Of a stretch of 64,000 nucleotides of DNA, positions 54,106-63,896 are shown in pieces (the stretch's first letter is position 1; the number at the start of each line of letters is the position of its first letter). The notes beneath the pieces were generated by a model. It worked only from the letters and a program-made list of their open reading frames with translations, was not told the DNA's origin and searched no databases. Source of the stretch: CBDEVH01 sp965243565 (GTDB lineage Bacteria; Pseudomonadota; Gammaproteobacteria; Tethybacterales; Persebacteraceae); contig OZ251571.1 of NCBI GenBank assembly GCA_965243565.1, positions 1,550,001 through 1,614,000 of the forward strand. The letters are read 5' to 3'. The position numbers and the translations under genes were made by a program.

Positions 54106-54751
54106 TGTTTAAAAGATAGTCTAAACATTTTTTTGCAGATTCCTGTTCGGCGATTTTTTTTGAACTTTGAGTTGCTTCGGCGATAAAATTATCAATGGTG
54201 CATTGCATTACAAAAAATGATTGATTGTCTTTTTTTATAGTTTCTTTTAATTGATAAACGGGCAATGTTTTGCCATCGGCTTGTAACTTTTGTTGTAATT
54301 GAGATTTGGCATCTTTTAAACTACCAACACCTGCTTCTTGAATGGTTTGTTTTAACGCTTGTAATCCCTCTGTAAAAAGCGATTGTATTAGTGCTTCAAC
54401 ATCACCTCCGTCCAAATAAACGGCGGCTATATACGCTTCGAGTGCATCAGCAGCACAACTCATTGGCTTGGTGTGTTGCGTATTGCCCATACGTACAGAT
54501 TTGTCTAGCCCTATTTTTTTTGCGACAGATTCCAAATAACTGCCGCTTACTAGTTGTTCGCGGACGGTTGATAAAGTGCCTTCGTTTGCTTGTGGAAATT
54601 CCTTGTATATTTTGACAGAGAGTATATGGTCCAAAATACTATCACCCAACCATTCTAGCCGCTCATTGTTGGGCTGTCCGTAACTACGAGAAGTCAACGC
54701 CAATTGCTCTAAATCAGAATCGCTAAAGGTATGCAGTGGTAGACTTTTCAT
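54095..54751 (-). CDS. rnc: Ribonuclease III
   Basis: A 218-residue double-strand-specific RNase. The catalytic signature NERLEWLGDSILD and a second acidic site (DALEAYIAAVYLDGG) are intact; the C-terminal double-strand RNA-binding domain ends AEQESAKKCLDYLL. It overlaps lepB by 4 bases and era by 11, the standard operon order. Confidence 0.97.
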   Translation of the reverse strand: MKSLPLHTFSDSDLEQLALTSRSYGQPNNERLEWLGDSILDHILSVKIYKEFPQANEGTLSTVREQLVSGSYLESVAKKIGLDKSVRMGNTQHTKPMSCAADALEAYIAAVYLDGGDVEALIQSLFTEGLQALKQTIQEAGVGSLKDAKSQLQQKLQADGKTLPVYQLKETIKKDNQSFFVMQCTIDNFIAEATQSSKKIAEQESAKKCLDYLLNNDS

Positions 54752-55716
54752 TCGGATTTTAATGCCAATGATTTAAAAAATCGGCTCACTCCATTAAAGT
54801 TAAATAAAATGACTTTAGCCGGGCCAACAATACGGTCTTTTGGCACAAAACCCCAAAACCGACTATCGTTGCTATGGTCGCGATTATCACCTAAAACAAA
54901 GTAATTATCTTCGGGAATAGTGCAAGTGAGAGTATTGCCTTTTTCAACTTGCGTAAGGTAACAGGAATCTATGGCGGGCGTTATATACATTAAATTAATA
55001 CCATTTTCAACCAATATACTATGCCATCCAGCATCAAAATTTTCTTTAAAATGCGGAATGTTTTCGTAAGTCTCATTAGTGTCGGTTGTCGCCAATGGCA
55101 CACCATTAATAGACAGTTGTTTTTGCTCGCTGTAATGCAACGTATCACCGGGCACAGCAACGATTCGTTTTATATAAAATATTTCGGCACCGGGTTTGCG
55201 GAAGACAATGATTTCTCCACGCTCTGGCTCTCGGCCTTTGGATAAATAATTATGAAAAGCAGGCACTCGATAACCATAGGCTTTTTTGTCGGTTAGTACC
55301 AAATCACCAACGGTGAGTGTTGGCAACATCGATTTTGATGGGATATAAAAATAGTCGTAAAAAAATCCCCTCAGCAAAAAGACAAACAACAAGCAGAAAA
55401 AGATGTCTCGAACTGTTTTTCTGTTTTTTATTGTTTCTTCTGTTTGCTTACGATAGACATAAAATAAATAGACAATTAATGCCAAGCTGGTAAGTATTAA
55501 AAAAACAGTGTCGGGAGATGTTGATGGGAAAATGCGATAGAACAATCGAAATAGGCCAATGGCACCACTAAAAAGGCAAACTTCTGGAAAAATACCAAGC
55601 CAAGAATCGATCTTTTTTTGTTTTTTTTCGTCGGCATCATGGCGAATGACCAAATAGTAAATGGACAATAAACCAGAAATAATAAAGATAACCCATAATA
55701 ACGCATCAAAGAACAT
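54748..55716 (-). CDS. lepB: Signal peptidase I
   Basis: A 322-residue inner-membrane serine protease. Three N-terminal hydrophobic segments precede the catalytic Ser in IPSKSMLPTL and the general-base Lys in YIKRIVAVPGD, with the GDNRDHSNDSR box near the end. It cleaves exported preproteins. It starts 6 bases after lepA and overlaps rnc. Confidence 0.96.
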   Translation of the reverse strand: MFFDALLWVIFIISGLLSIYYLVIRHDADEKKQKKIDSWLGIFPEVCLFSGAIGLFRLFYRIFPSTSPDTVFLILTSLALIVYLFYVYRKQTEETIKNRKTVRDIFFCLLFVFLLRGFFYDYFYIPSKSMLPTLTVGDLVLTDKKAYGYRVPAFHNYLSKGREPERGEIIVFRKPGAEIFYIKRIVAVPGDTLHYSEQKQLSINGVPLATTDTNETYENIPHFKENFDAGWHSILVENGINLMYITPAIDSCYLTQVEKGNTLTCTIPEDNYFVLGDNRDHSNDSRFWGFVPKDRIVGPAKVILFNFNGVSRFFKSLALKSE

Positions 55717-55722
55717 ATCTTA

Positions 55723-57516
55723 TTATTCTCCCTTTTGCATCGATGCCAAAAATACCTCTTGTGGGATTTCGACACGCCCAAATCGCTTCATACGTTTTTT
55801 TCCTGATTTCTGTTTTTCGAGCAATTTACGCTTACGAGAAACATCGCCTCCATAACATTTGGCGGTTACGTTTTTGCGTAATGCTTTGACTGTCACGCGG
55901 GCGATGATTTTACCGCCAATGACGGCTTGAATGGAAATATCAAACATTTGGCGTGGAATTAACTTGCCCATTTTTTCCGCTAAATAACGGCCTCGATTGG
56001 TCGAAAACTCGCGAGGTGTCAGAATCGATAATGCATCAACTTTTTCGCCATTGACCAATATATCTACCCGCACAATATCAGAGCGTTGATAATATTTAAA
56101 GTCGTAGTCCATGGTCGCATAACCGTGAGTGGCAGATTTTAATTGATCAAAGAAGCCCGCCACTAATTCTGCCAATGGCATTTCGTAATGAAGGACGACT
56201 TGCCGTCCGGTATATTCTATTTTCTTTTGAATAGCTCTGTTTTCAACGGCAAGCGACATGACTGAACCTATTTCGGTATCAGGAGCGACAATGGTTATAT
56301 CGGCAATAGGTTCGCGAATTTCTGATAATTTAGAGGATTCTGGCAAACGTGAGGGATGATCGATAATGCTTTGTTCACCCAATGAATTGACAACTTGATA
56401 AGCAACACCAGGAGAAGCAACGATAATATCAACATTGTATTCTCTTTCGAGCCTTTCTTGGGTGATTTCCATGTGTAACATACCCAAAAAACCACACCGC
56501 AAACCAAACCCTAAAGCAGGTGATTTTTCTGTTTCAAATGAAAGAGCCGCATCGTTTAATTGTAGTTTTTCAGCTGCATCACGTAACAGCGGAAAGTCGT
56601 TGGAACTAGACGGATAAAAACTGGCAAAAATATGTGATTTTGCCTGCCTAAATCCGATTAATGGTTTTATGCAAGGTTCGTTGTCAATGGTAATGGTATC
56701 GCCCACCTGTGCAATACGAATGTCTTTTAAACCAGTAACAACATAACCGACCTCACCCACCGATAAGGTTTCTTTTGCTTCCATTTTAGGAGTGAATATG
56801 CCAATTGAATCGCCATTGAATACTTCATTGTTTGAAAAAAAGCGAATTTTTTGGCGTTGTCTCAATTGTCCTTCAACAATACGCACTAAAATAACCACCC
56901 CGAGGTATTTATCAAACCATGAATCAACAATCAATGCTTTGAGTGGCACGTCTTTTTTGCCGCCTGGTGGTGGAATACGGTCAATAATGGCTTGTAAAAT
57001 ATCATTCACACCAACTCCCGTTTTAGCACTGACCGATACTGCATCCGTTGTGTCAATGCCCATCATGTCTTCTATTTCTTGACAACAACGTTCGACATCT
57101 GCCGATTGCAAATCAATTTTATTAAGAACAGGGATAATTTCTAGGTTTAATTCTGCAGCGGCATTACAGCTGGCAATGGTTTGTGCCTGCACACCTTGCG
57201 TGGCATCCACAATTAATACAGCGCCTTCACAGGCAGCCAACGATCGAGATACTTCGTAAGAAAAATCAACATGCCCGGGGGTATCAATTAAATTAAGAGA
57301 CCATATAGATTTATCAGGTAATTGGTAGGTTAACGACGCTGTTTGTGACTTAATGGTAATGCCACGTTCGCGCTCTATATCCATCGTGTCTAGCACTTGC
57401 TCTTTCATTTCTCTATCGCTTAATCCACCACAGTGTCTGATTAGCAAATCAGCAAGAGTGGACTTTCCATGATCAATATGAGCAATGATAGAAAAGTTAC
57501 GAATATTACGTTGCAT
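55723..57516 (-). CDS. lepA: Elongation factor 4 (LepA)
   Basis: A 597-residue translational GTPase with AHIDHGKSTLADLL, RERGITIKSQ, DTPGH and NKID, and the family's own C-terminal domain (KCYGGDVSRKRKLLEKQK). It acts on ribosomes in 30S biogenesis and under ionic stress. It is the first gene of lepA-lepB-rnc-era. The start has no Shine-Dalgarno sequence and a -10-like box only 9 bases upstream. Confidence 0.98.
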   Translation of the reverse strand: MQRNIRNFSIIAHIDHGKSTLADLLIRHCGGLSDREMKEQVLDTMDIERERGITIKSQTASLTYQLPDKSIWSLNLIDTPGHVDFSYEVSRSLAACEGAVLIVDATQGVQAQTIASCNAAAELNLEIIPVLNKIDLQSADVERCCQEIEDMMGIDTTDAVSVSAKTGVGVNDILQAIIDRIPPPGGKKDVPLKALIVDSWFDKYLGVVILVRIVEGQLRQRQKIRFFSNNEVFNGDSIGIFTPKMEAKETLSVGEVGYVVTGLKDIRIAQVGDTITIDNEPCIKPLIGFRQAKSHIFASFYPSSSNDFPLLRDAAEKLQLNDAALSFETEKSPALGFGLRCGFLGMLHMEITQERLEREYNVDIIVASPGVAYQVVNSLGEQSIIDHPSRLPESSKLSEIREPIADITIVAPDTEIGSVMSLAVENRAIQKKIEYTGRQVVLHYEMPLAELVAGFFDQLKSATHGYATMDYDFKYYQRSDIVRVDILVNGEKVDALSILTPREFSTNRGRYLAEKMGKLIPRQMFDISIQAVIGGKIIARVTVKALRKNVTAKCYGGDVSRKRKLLEKQKSGKKRMKRFGRVEIPQEVFLASMQKGE

Positions 57517-57525
57517 TAGAGTGTG

Positions 57526-57531
57526 ATTCTA
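57526..57531 (-). promoter_or_regulatory. -10-like TAGAAT just before lepA
   Basis: On the minus strand TAGAAT ends 9 bases before the lepA ATG. If used, the transcript starts 1-3 bases before the ATG and is practically leaderless. A TATAAA on plus at 57556-57561 may serve the divergent RND gene in the same 62-base gap. Confidence 0.4.
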
Positions 57532-57578
57532 CCCTTTATGAGTAATTCTTTACCATATAAATATAAATAGTTCACACT

Positions 57579-60500
57579 ATGGTAGTATGGCATCTTATGG
57601 TCAGATTATTGCACGCATTCATTCAGCATCGTATTGCCCCTAATTTAATCATTTTATTAATGATTTTAAGTGGAATTTTTGTAGTAGAACGCATGGAAAT
57701 TCGCTTTTTTCCAGAATTTTCACGGCAAATGATTACAGTTAAAACGTCATTGCCTTATGCCAGCACCGAAAACGTCAATAATGCCGTTATTATCCCGCTC
57801 GAAAATCAGCTGCGCAACATCACTGCTTTAAAAAAAATGTCTTCTGTCGCACGGACAGGCGTTGGTGTGATTTATCTTGAGTTTCCCGAAAACATTAGCA
57901 TAGATGCCATGACCAAAGAAGTACGGCGGTATATTGATTTGGCAAAACCCAATTTACCTAGCGACAGCAAAACACCCAAAATCAGCGTTGGCGGACGACA
58001 TGAAAACATTATGCGTTTGGCTTTAATCGGTGCACCATTAGAACAGCTCAGACGCCTTGCTCGACAGCTGCAAAATGAACTCATCTCATTAAATATAACA
58101 GAAGTCGAAGTATCAGGCTTGCCAACATCGCACCTTGAAATCCGTGTTAATCAGCAAAAATTGCAAGAATCAGGACGCTCTCTACGTGAAATCAGCCAGC
58201 AAATTCGCGCCCAAAATGTTAATACAACGGCTGCTGATATTGCTGGCAGTTACTCTTTACGTGCCGACAACAAAACCCAAAATATTTCTTTATTAAAAAA
58301 TATCATTATTTCAGATAGCAATAATCAACAAATACGATTGGGCGATTTTGCCACCATCGAACGTCGATTAGATGAAAACAGCAGCCCTTCTATTATTTAT
58401 TTTAATGGTGTAGTCGCAGTAGAATTTTTACTTAAACAAAAAACCGGCGGTAACTCTGTGGACAGTGCAAAAAAAATAACAGATTGGTTAGACAAAAAAC
58501 AAGCCTCATTGCCTCCCAATATTCAAATTATTGCCCATAACCAGCGGTGGAAGTCGATTCAATCTCGTATTAATTTACTCATTAAAAACGGATCACAAGG
58601 CTTGATATTGGTGTTAATCATTCTTTTTATTTTTTTAAATGCACGGGTCGCGTTTTGGGTTGCCATTGGGATTCCTGCCACCATGATGGTGGCTTTGGCT
58701 TTTCTTTATTCAGTCGGTGAATCAATTAACATGATTAGTCTATTTGCTTTTATTATGGTGACTGGGCTTGTGGTGGACGATGCCATAGTGGTGGGCGAAA
58801 ACGCCTTGTATCATCACGAACGCGGTTTAAATCATAAAAAAGCCAGCCTTCGTGGTGCAGTAGAAATGCTGCCTTCAGTGGTTACATCCACCTTTACCAC
58901 CATCGCATCATTCTTTCCTATCTTGCTCATCGGTGGCACCATTGGCTCGATAATTTTTGCCATTCCCATGGTCGTTATTAGTGTTTTAGTGGCCTCTTTA
59001 TTTGAATGTTTTTTTGTATTGCCCGGTCATCTATCGCACACCTTTAACAACATGAATAAAAAGGCAAAAATAAAAACAAGGCAAAGTATTAACCAACAAT
59101 TTTTGCGATTTCAAAATCATATTTTCCGACCCAGCGTATTGTTGGCACTAAAATATCGATGGGTAACTCTGGCACTCATGTTGTTTATTCTATTTTTAAC
59201 AATTTCCTTAATCATGAGTGGGGCATTGCGATTTCGTTTTTTTCCCGGTGCCGAGTTGAGCCGAGTACAAGCACAAGTTACCTTTGTTGCTGGCACTCCT
59301 GTTACTCATATTGAAAAGTCCATGCGCAATATCGAAAAAGCCGCTGCTGTGGCAGCCAATAAAATTAGTCAAGACAAGCCATTATTAAAATATTCTTCTA
59401 TTTATCTGGGCAAAGGCGGCTATAAAGACCGTGGCAAAGAACACGCCAGTTTGGTTGTCGAACTAACTCCCCCTAATGAACGCGATATTAGTACACGGCA
59501 ATTTACACGAGAGTGGCAAAAGTATTTAAAAAAAGATTCTCGGATAGAAAAATTATCATTGCGTGAAAGTCGGGGCGGTCCAGCAGGCGAAGACCTCGAA
59601 ATTCGCTTAAATGGCAAAGATGCAGATTCTCTGAAAGCCGCTGCCATTGCATTAAAAGCCTTACTGCCTTCTATCAAAGGAGTGTCCGCACCCACTGACG
59701 ATATGCCCTATGGCAAGCAACAGTTATTGTTTTCACTCACCTCAAAAGCACGGCTACTCAATTTAAGTGTAGAAAGTATTGCCAATCAATTACAAGGAGC
59801 GATTAACGGCTATCATATTCAAACCCTCTATAAAGGCTTGGACGAAACCGAATTACGGCTGCTGTTAGACACTATTAATGATCAATCACTTAACGAATTA
59901 AATCTCAATAACATACTTATTCAAACACCCGATAAGCGGTTTCTGCCCCTCGCTGATTTGGTTACTATCACCCGCCAAAGCGGGTTCAATACCATCTCGC
60001 GCATTAATTCACAATCAATTATTAATGTTATTGCCGATATTGATTTTAAACAAACCGAAGTAGCCCCTGTTTTGGAACAACTAGAAAATGATATTTTGCC
60101 CGATATCGTTAATCAATACGGCGTTGGCTACAGTTTTGAAGGCAGCCAATCAGACGAAAAGCAAACCACAGATGATATGAAATACGGCTTGGTACTTACT
60201 TTTATCTGTATTTTTGTTTTATTAACCGCTGCTTTTTCTTCGTGGACACTGCCATTGGTCATTATATTAACCATTCCTTTTGGTGTTATCGGTGCGATGT
60301 TAGGACATTGGCTAATGGGCTATGATATGTCTATACTCTCCGCCTTTGGCGTGTTTGCGCTCAATGGCATAATCATTAACGATTCCATTATTTTGGTACG
60401 CGATTATATCGCCCGAAAAAACAAACCCTATACCAACCATCAAACCATTATTGCCGATACCGCTTGCCGCCGCTTACGTGCCATATTTTTAACCTCTCTA

Positions 60501-60692
60501 ACCACCATTGTTGGCTTGGTGCCGCTTATTTTTGAATCGTCAATACAAGCACAGTTTCTTATCCCCATGGCAATATCCATTGCCTTTGGTTTGGGCTTTG
60601 CCACTTTTCTTATCTTATATCTCACCCCCGTCTTGCTTTCTATTCATCATTCGATTCACAGTAGTTTAACCGCTGACACCTCCCAAACATAA
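57579..60692 (+). CDS. RND-family efflux permease (AcrB/HAE1-like)
   Basis: A 1037-residue trimeric inner-membrane pump with the duplicated RND layout: two large periplasmic loops and twelve membrane segments. Recognisable motifs are RFFPEFSR at the N-terminus, FIMVTGLVVDDAIVVGEN with the proton-relay Asp pair, and RRLRAIFLTSLTTIVGLVPL. It fits the hydrophobe/amphiphile efflux class or its heavy-metal-independent relatives. No membrane-fusion or outer-membrane partner gene is adjacent. Start could also be the ATG at 57597. Confidence 0.88.
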   Translation: MVVWHLMVRLLHAFIQHRIAPNLIILLMILSGIFVVERMEIRFFPEFSRQMITVKTSLPYASTENVNNAVIIPLENQLRNITALKKMSSVARTGVGVIYLEFPENISIDAMTKEVRRYIDLAKPNLPSDSKTPKISVGGRHENIMRLALIGAPLEQLRRLARQLQNELISLNITEVEVSGLPTSHLEIRVNQQKLQESGRSLREISQQIRAQNVNTTAADIAGSYSLRADNKTQNISLLKNIIISDSNNQQIRLGDFATIERRLDENSSPSIIYFNGVVAVEFLLKQKTGGNSVDSAKKITDWLDKKQASLPPNIQIIAHNQRWKSIQSRINLLIKNGSQGLILVLIILFIFLNARVAFWVAIGIPATMMVALAFLYSVGESINMISLFAFIMVTGLVVDDAIVVGENALYHHERGLNHKKASLRGAVEMLPSVVTSTFTTIASFFPILLIGGTIGSIIFAIPMVVISVLVASLFECFFVLPGHLSHTFNNMNKKAKIKTRQSINQQFLRFQNHIFRPSVLLALKYRWVTLALMLFILFLTISLIMSGALRFRFFPGAELSRVQAQVTFVAGTPVTHIEKSMRNIEKAAAVAANKISQDKPLLKYSSIYLGKGGYKDRGKEHASLVVELTPPNERDISTRQFTREWQKYLKKDSRIEKLSLRESRGGPAGEDLEIRLNGKDADSLKAAAIALKALLPSIKGVSAPTDDMPYGKQQLLFSLTSKARLLNLSVESIANQLQGAINGYHIQTLYKGLDETELRLLLDTINDQSLNELNLNNILIQTPDKRFLPLADLVTITRQSGFNTISRINSQSIINVIADIDFKQTEVAPVLEQLENDILPDIVNQYGVGYSFEGSQSDEKQTTDDMKYGLVLTFICIFVLLTAAFSSWTLPLVIILTIPFGVIGAMLGHWLMGYDMSILSAFGVFALNGIIINDSIILVRDYIARKNKPYTNHQTIIADTACRRLRAIFLTSLTTIVGLVPLIFESSIQAQFLIPMAISIAFGLGFATFLILYLTPVLLSIHHSIHSSLTADTSQT

Positions 60693-60729
60693 ACTATAAT
60701 CACGTCTTTGTATAAATAGACGCTCAACT

Positions 60730-61635
60730 ATGAATCTTGATTTTTTTAAAACAATCCGCATCCTCGATGGTGGTATGGGACAAGAATTATTTGCAAAAGG
60801 CATGCAACCACAAGGAACGCTGTGGAGTGCCAATGCGCTCCTACAAGAAAAATACCATCCGCTGTTGTTAGACATACATTTGGATTTTATAAAAGCGGGC
60901 GCAGAAGTTATTGTAACCACCACATTTACCACCCGAAGAAAACGATTGCGCGAAAACGGACTAGAAGACAAGTTTGAGTATTTAAATAAAAAAGCCGGTG
61001 AAATCGCACAACAAGCCAAAGCACAACATCCGCACGTATTGGTTGCTGGCGGCTTGCCACCACAAAATAATACATATGAAGCAGACGACAGAGACGAAGA
61101 CGAAATTCGGCAAGATTTTTACGAACAAGCGAGCTTTTTAAATTCTTATGTTGACTTTTTTTATTTTGACGTACTCAGCAGTGGCAAAGAAATTAAAATG
61201 GCAATAGAAGCCATTAAACCATTTAATAAACCTTACTTAATTGGTATGCATATTTCACAAGGCACTCACTTACCCAGCCATGAAAAAATAACCGATATTA
61301 TTAACGCTATCGATCGCAGCAATTTATTGGGCGTTATACTCGCTTGTGTATCACCCGAAACATACGAACAAAATCTAAATGAAATAAAAAGCTTAAACGT
61401 GCCTTTTGGCTTTAAATTTAATACCTTTTTAACCACCCAACCCAGTGGTGGCTATATTTCCAATCTATCGCAAAGTAGTGGCAACCCCACCGATTTTTTA
61501 GGCAAACGCGAAGACCTAACACCCAAAAATATGGCAAAACTTGCCCACCGCTTTAAAACCCATGGTGCCACCATACTAGGCGGTTGTTGCCAAACTGATG
61601 CGAACCATATCCATGAAATGGCAAAACTAAAGTAG
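60730..61635 (+). CDS. Homocysteine S-methyltransferase-family protein
   Basis: A 301-residue barrel enzyme of the betaine-homocysteine methyltransferase/MmuM family. LDGGMGQELFAKG opens the fold, and zinc ligands appear as a cysteine in LACVSPE and the pair in GGCCQTD. Methyl donor may be betaine, S-methylmethionine or a dimethylsulfonio compound. It is a candidate consumer of glycine betaine made elsewhere in the cell, but the loop around the first cysteine is atypical (ACVSP instead of NC). Stand-alone; possible TATAAA 13 bases upstream of the ATG. Confidence 0.82.
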   Translation: MNLDFFKTIRILDGGMGQELFAKGMQPQGTLWSANALLQEKYHPLLLDIHLDFIKAGAEVIVTTTFTTRRKRLRENGLEDKFEYLNKKAGEIAQQAKAQHPHVLVAGGLPPQNNTYEADDRDEDEIRQDFYEQASFLNSYVDFFYFDVLSSGKEIKMAIEAIKPFNKPYLIGMHISQGTHLPSHEKITDIINAIDRSNLLGVILACVSPETYEQNLNEIKSLNVPFGFKFNTFLTTQPSGGYISNLSQSSGNPTDFLGKREDLTPKNMAKLAHRFKTHGATILGGCCQTDANHIHEMAKLK

Positions 61636-61780
61636 TATTTTTAAGGGCGTTAGGCTGCCGTAAATATGGCAAATCAATAGGTACTATACTGCTATATAAA
61701 AATCATCAAAATAACTAAAAGTTATGGCATGGTCTAAATTAAGTTATAACAAAAAAATATTACTATACAATTTACTTTAA

Positions 61781-62971
61781 ATGAAATTACAAGACTTAGA
61801 AATTTTTGTTGTCGCTAATCCACCCCCACGTTTTGGCGGGCAATATTTTATATTTATAAAATTAACCACTGCCTGTGGCATTGTTGGTTATGGTGAGTGT
61901 TATGCCGCCAGTGTCGGACCAATCGCCATGAGTGCCGTTATTGAAGATGTATTTGCTCGCTACATGCAGGGCAACAGCCCTAGCCAAATCGAAACCATGT
62001 TTCGGCAAGTTTATTCTTCAGGTTTTACCCAACGCCCCGATTTAACCGTGATGGGGGCTTTTTCAGGTTTAGAAATTGCCTGTTGGGACATCGTCGGTAA
62101 ATCACGCGAAACCCCAATATACGAATTATTAGGCGGAAAAATAAGCAATAGACTTCGCTGTTATACCTACCTTTACCCCAACGAACAAGAAGACGATTCT
62201 TTTTATTCGTCGCCTAGTCAATCGGCGGCTTGTGCCAAACGCATGGTGGACCAAGGTTTTACCGCCGTCAAATTTGATCCAGCTGGTGCTTATACCGCCT
62301 TTGGTGCACATCAACCAAAATTAGACGACATCGAACGCAGTGTGGAATTTTGCAAACAAATTCGTGCGGCTGTTGGCAATAGAGCCGATTTACTGTTTGG
62401 CACCCATGGACAATTTACCATCGCCGCTGCCATTCGCTTGGCACGGCATATCGAGCCTTACGACCCATTATGGTTTGAAGAACCCATTCCACCCGATGCT
62501 TCTGCCGACATGGGCAAGGTTGCCCGCCAAACCACTATTGCCATTGCCACCGGCGAACGGTTGTGTACCAAAATGGAATTCGCAACGGTATTACGACAAC
62601 AAGCCGCATCCATACTCCAACCCGCATTAGGGCGTGTCGGTGGGCTGTGGGAAGCCAAAAAAGTCGCCATATTAGCAGAGGCATTTTGTGCACAAATAGC
62701 ACCACACCTCTACGCTGGTCCCATCGAATGGGCAGCCAACATTCAACTCGGTGCATCTATCCCTAATTTGCTCATTTTAGAAACCATTGGTAGCGGCAAC
62801 GAATTTCATCAAAGTCTGTTATCTTCTCCTATTGTTATAGAAAATGGTTACATTATTCCGCCTACTGCACCCGGACTAGGTGTTGAATTAAACGAAAAAG
62901 TCGCTAAAAACCATCCTTATACAGGTGATAAACTGCATTTGCAAATGCAAGACTCACCCTACTATCCTTAA
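61781..62971 (+). CDS. Enolase-superfamily sugar-acid dehydratase (galactonate dehydratase-like)
   Basis: A 396-residue mandelate racemase-subgroup enzyme. Active-site strands read VKFDPAG, FGTHGQF (His as catalytic base, like DFHGR of galactonate dehydratase), WFEEPIPP, TGERLCT and LQPALGRVGG. This is the DgoD/GalD-like branch, dehydrating aldonic acids to 2-keto-3-deoxy acids. It differs clearly from the enzyme at 17357. The EamA transporter 35 bases downstream may carry its substrate. The 145-base gap before it has TACAAT at 61766-61771, 9 bases before the ATG, and no other element. Confidence 0.83.
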   Translation: MKLQDLEIFVVANPPPRFGGQYFIFIKLTTACGIVGYGECYAASVGPIAMSAVIEDVFARYMQGNSPSQIETMFRQVYSSGFTQRPDLTVMGAFSGLEIACWDIVGKSRETPIYELLGGKISNRLRCYTYLYPNEQEDDSFYSSPSQSAACAKRMVDQGFTAVKFDPAGAYTAFGAHQPKLDDIERSVEFCKQIRAAVGNRADLLFGTHGQFTIAAAIRLARHIEPYDPLWFEEPIPPDASADMGKVARQTTIAIATGERLCTKMEFATVLRQQAASILQPALGRVGGLWEAKKVAILAEAFCAQIAPHLYAGPIEWAANIQLGASIPNLLILETIGSGNEFHQSLLSSPIVIENGYIIPPTAPGLGVELNEKVAKNHPYTGDKLHLQMQDSPYYP

Positions 62972-62994
62972 AGCCCAATTGGCTGCCTCCAAAA

Positions 62995-63000
62995 CATAAT
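62995..63000 (+). promoter_or_regulatory. Possible -10 with leaderless start
   Basis: CATAAT ends 6 bases before the ATG at 63007, so initiation would fall on or next to the start codon. It may be a chance match in AT-rich DNA; the gene could instead be co-transcribed from upstream. Confidence 0.3.
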
Positions 63001-63006
63001 CCAAAC

Positions 63007-63891
63007 ATGACCAATCAAAGCAAAGGCATTGCCATTTGTCTGCTTTCGACTCTATGTATCGTCTTGCAGGATTCACTATCTAAGCACATGCTACAACAAT
63101 TTTCTATTGCGCAAATTATTTTTGTACGTCATATTGGCTTTATTATATTTGCTTGGTGGTGGGCAATGACAACCGAAAAAACACCACTTGCTTTTTTTAA
63201 TTTATTTAAGCGGGCTAAAAATCCGTGGATGCAAGTATTACGATCCGTACTGATGGTAATAGAAATTGCTGTTTTCTTTACTGGATTACAATACATCGGT
63301 ATTGCCAAAGCCCATGCTCTTTTTATGCTTTTTCCTATTCTCGCAACCTTAATGGCCATTCCCATATTAAAAGAGAGTGTGGGCATAAAAGAAGTAATTG
63401 CATTGCTATTGGGCTTTACTGGGGCAATGTTTATTATTCGCCCGGGCAGTGGCGTGTTTGAAATTCATTCACTCATTATTGTCGGTGCGGCTTTTTTGTT
63501 TGCTTTGTACAATGTCATTACGCGATTTTCAACCATTACCGATGGCTTTCGCGTTAGCATGGTTTATATGTCCACCATTGGATTAATCGCTTCTGCCCCC
63601 TTGGGTATTGCACAGTGGGAAACACCTACCACCCCAACCCTATGGCTGTTAATAATCTTACTTACCATTAGCGGTATTCTTTGCCATTTGCTCATTGTCA
63701 AGTCTTTGGAATACACAAAAGCGTCGGTACTACAACCCTACAACTACGTTCTAATAGGGTGGGCGGCATTATTTGGCTGGCTATTTTACGGCGAGCTACT
63801 CGATATTTACGACTATATCGGCATCCTTTGTATGCTATGCGGTGGCTTATTTATGATGGGTGTTTTACGCTTTCGCTTTTTTTCAAAATAA
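63007..63891 (+). CDS. EamA/DMT-family transporter
   Basis: A 294-residue ten-helix membrane protein with two EamA repeats (LLSTLCIVLQDSLSKHML; GAAFLFALYNVITRF). It is related to the EamA protein at 10493 only at family level. Position after a sugar-acid dehydratase suggests sugar-acid or related uptake or export, an inference. Convergent with pgi, 5 bases from its stop. Confidence 0.85.
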   Translation: MTNQSKGIAICLLSTLCIVLQDSLSKHMLQQFSIAQIIFVRHIGFIIFAWWWAMTTEKTPLAFFNLFKRAKNPWMQVLRSVLMVIEIAVFFTGLQYIGIAKAHALFMLFPILATLMAIPILKESVGIKEVIALLLGFTGAMFIIRPGSGVFEIHSLIIVGAAFLFALYNVITRFSTITDGFRVSMVYMSTIGLIASAPLGIAQWETPTTPTLWLLIILLTISGILCHLLIVKSLEYTKASVLQPYNYVLIGWAALFGWLFYGELLDIYDYIGILCMLCGGLFMMGVLRFRFFSK

Positions 63892-63896
63892 ATTAT

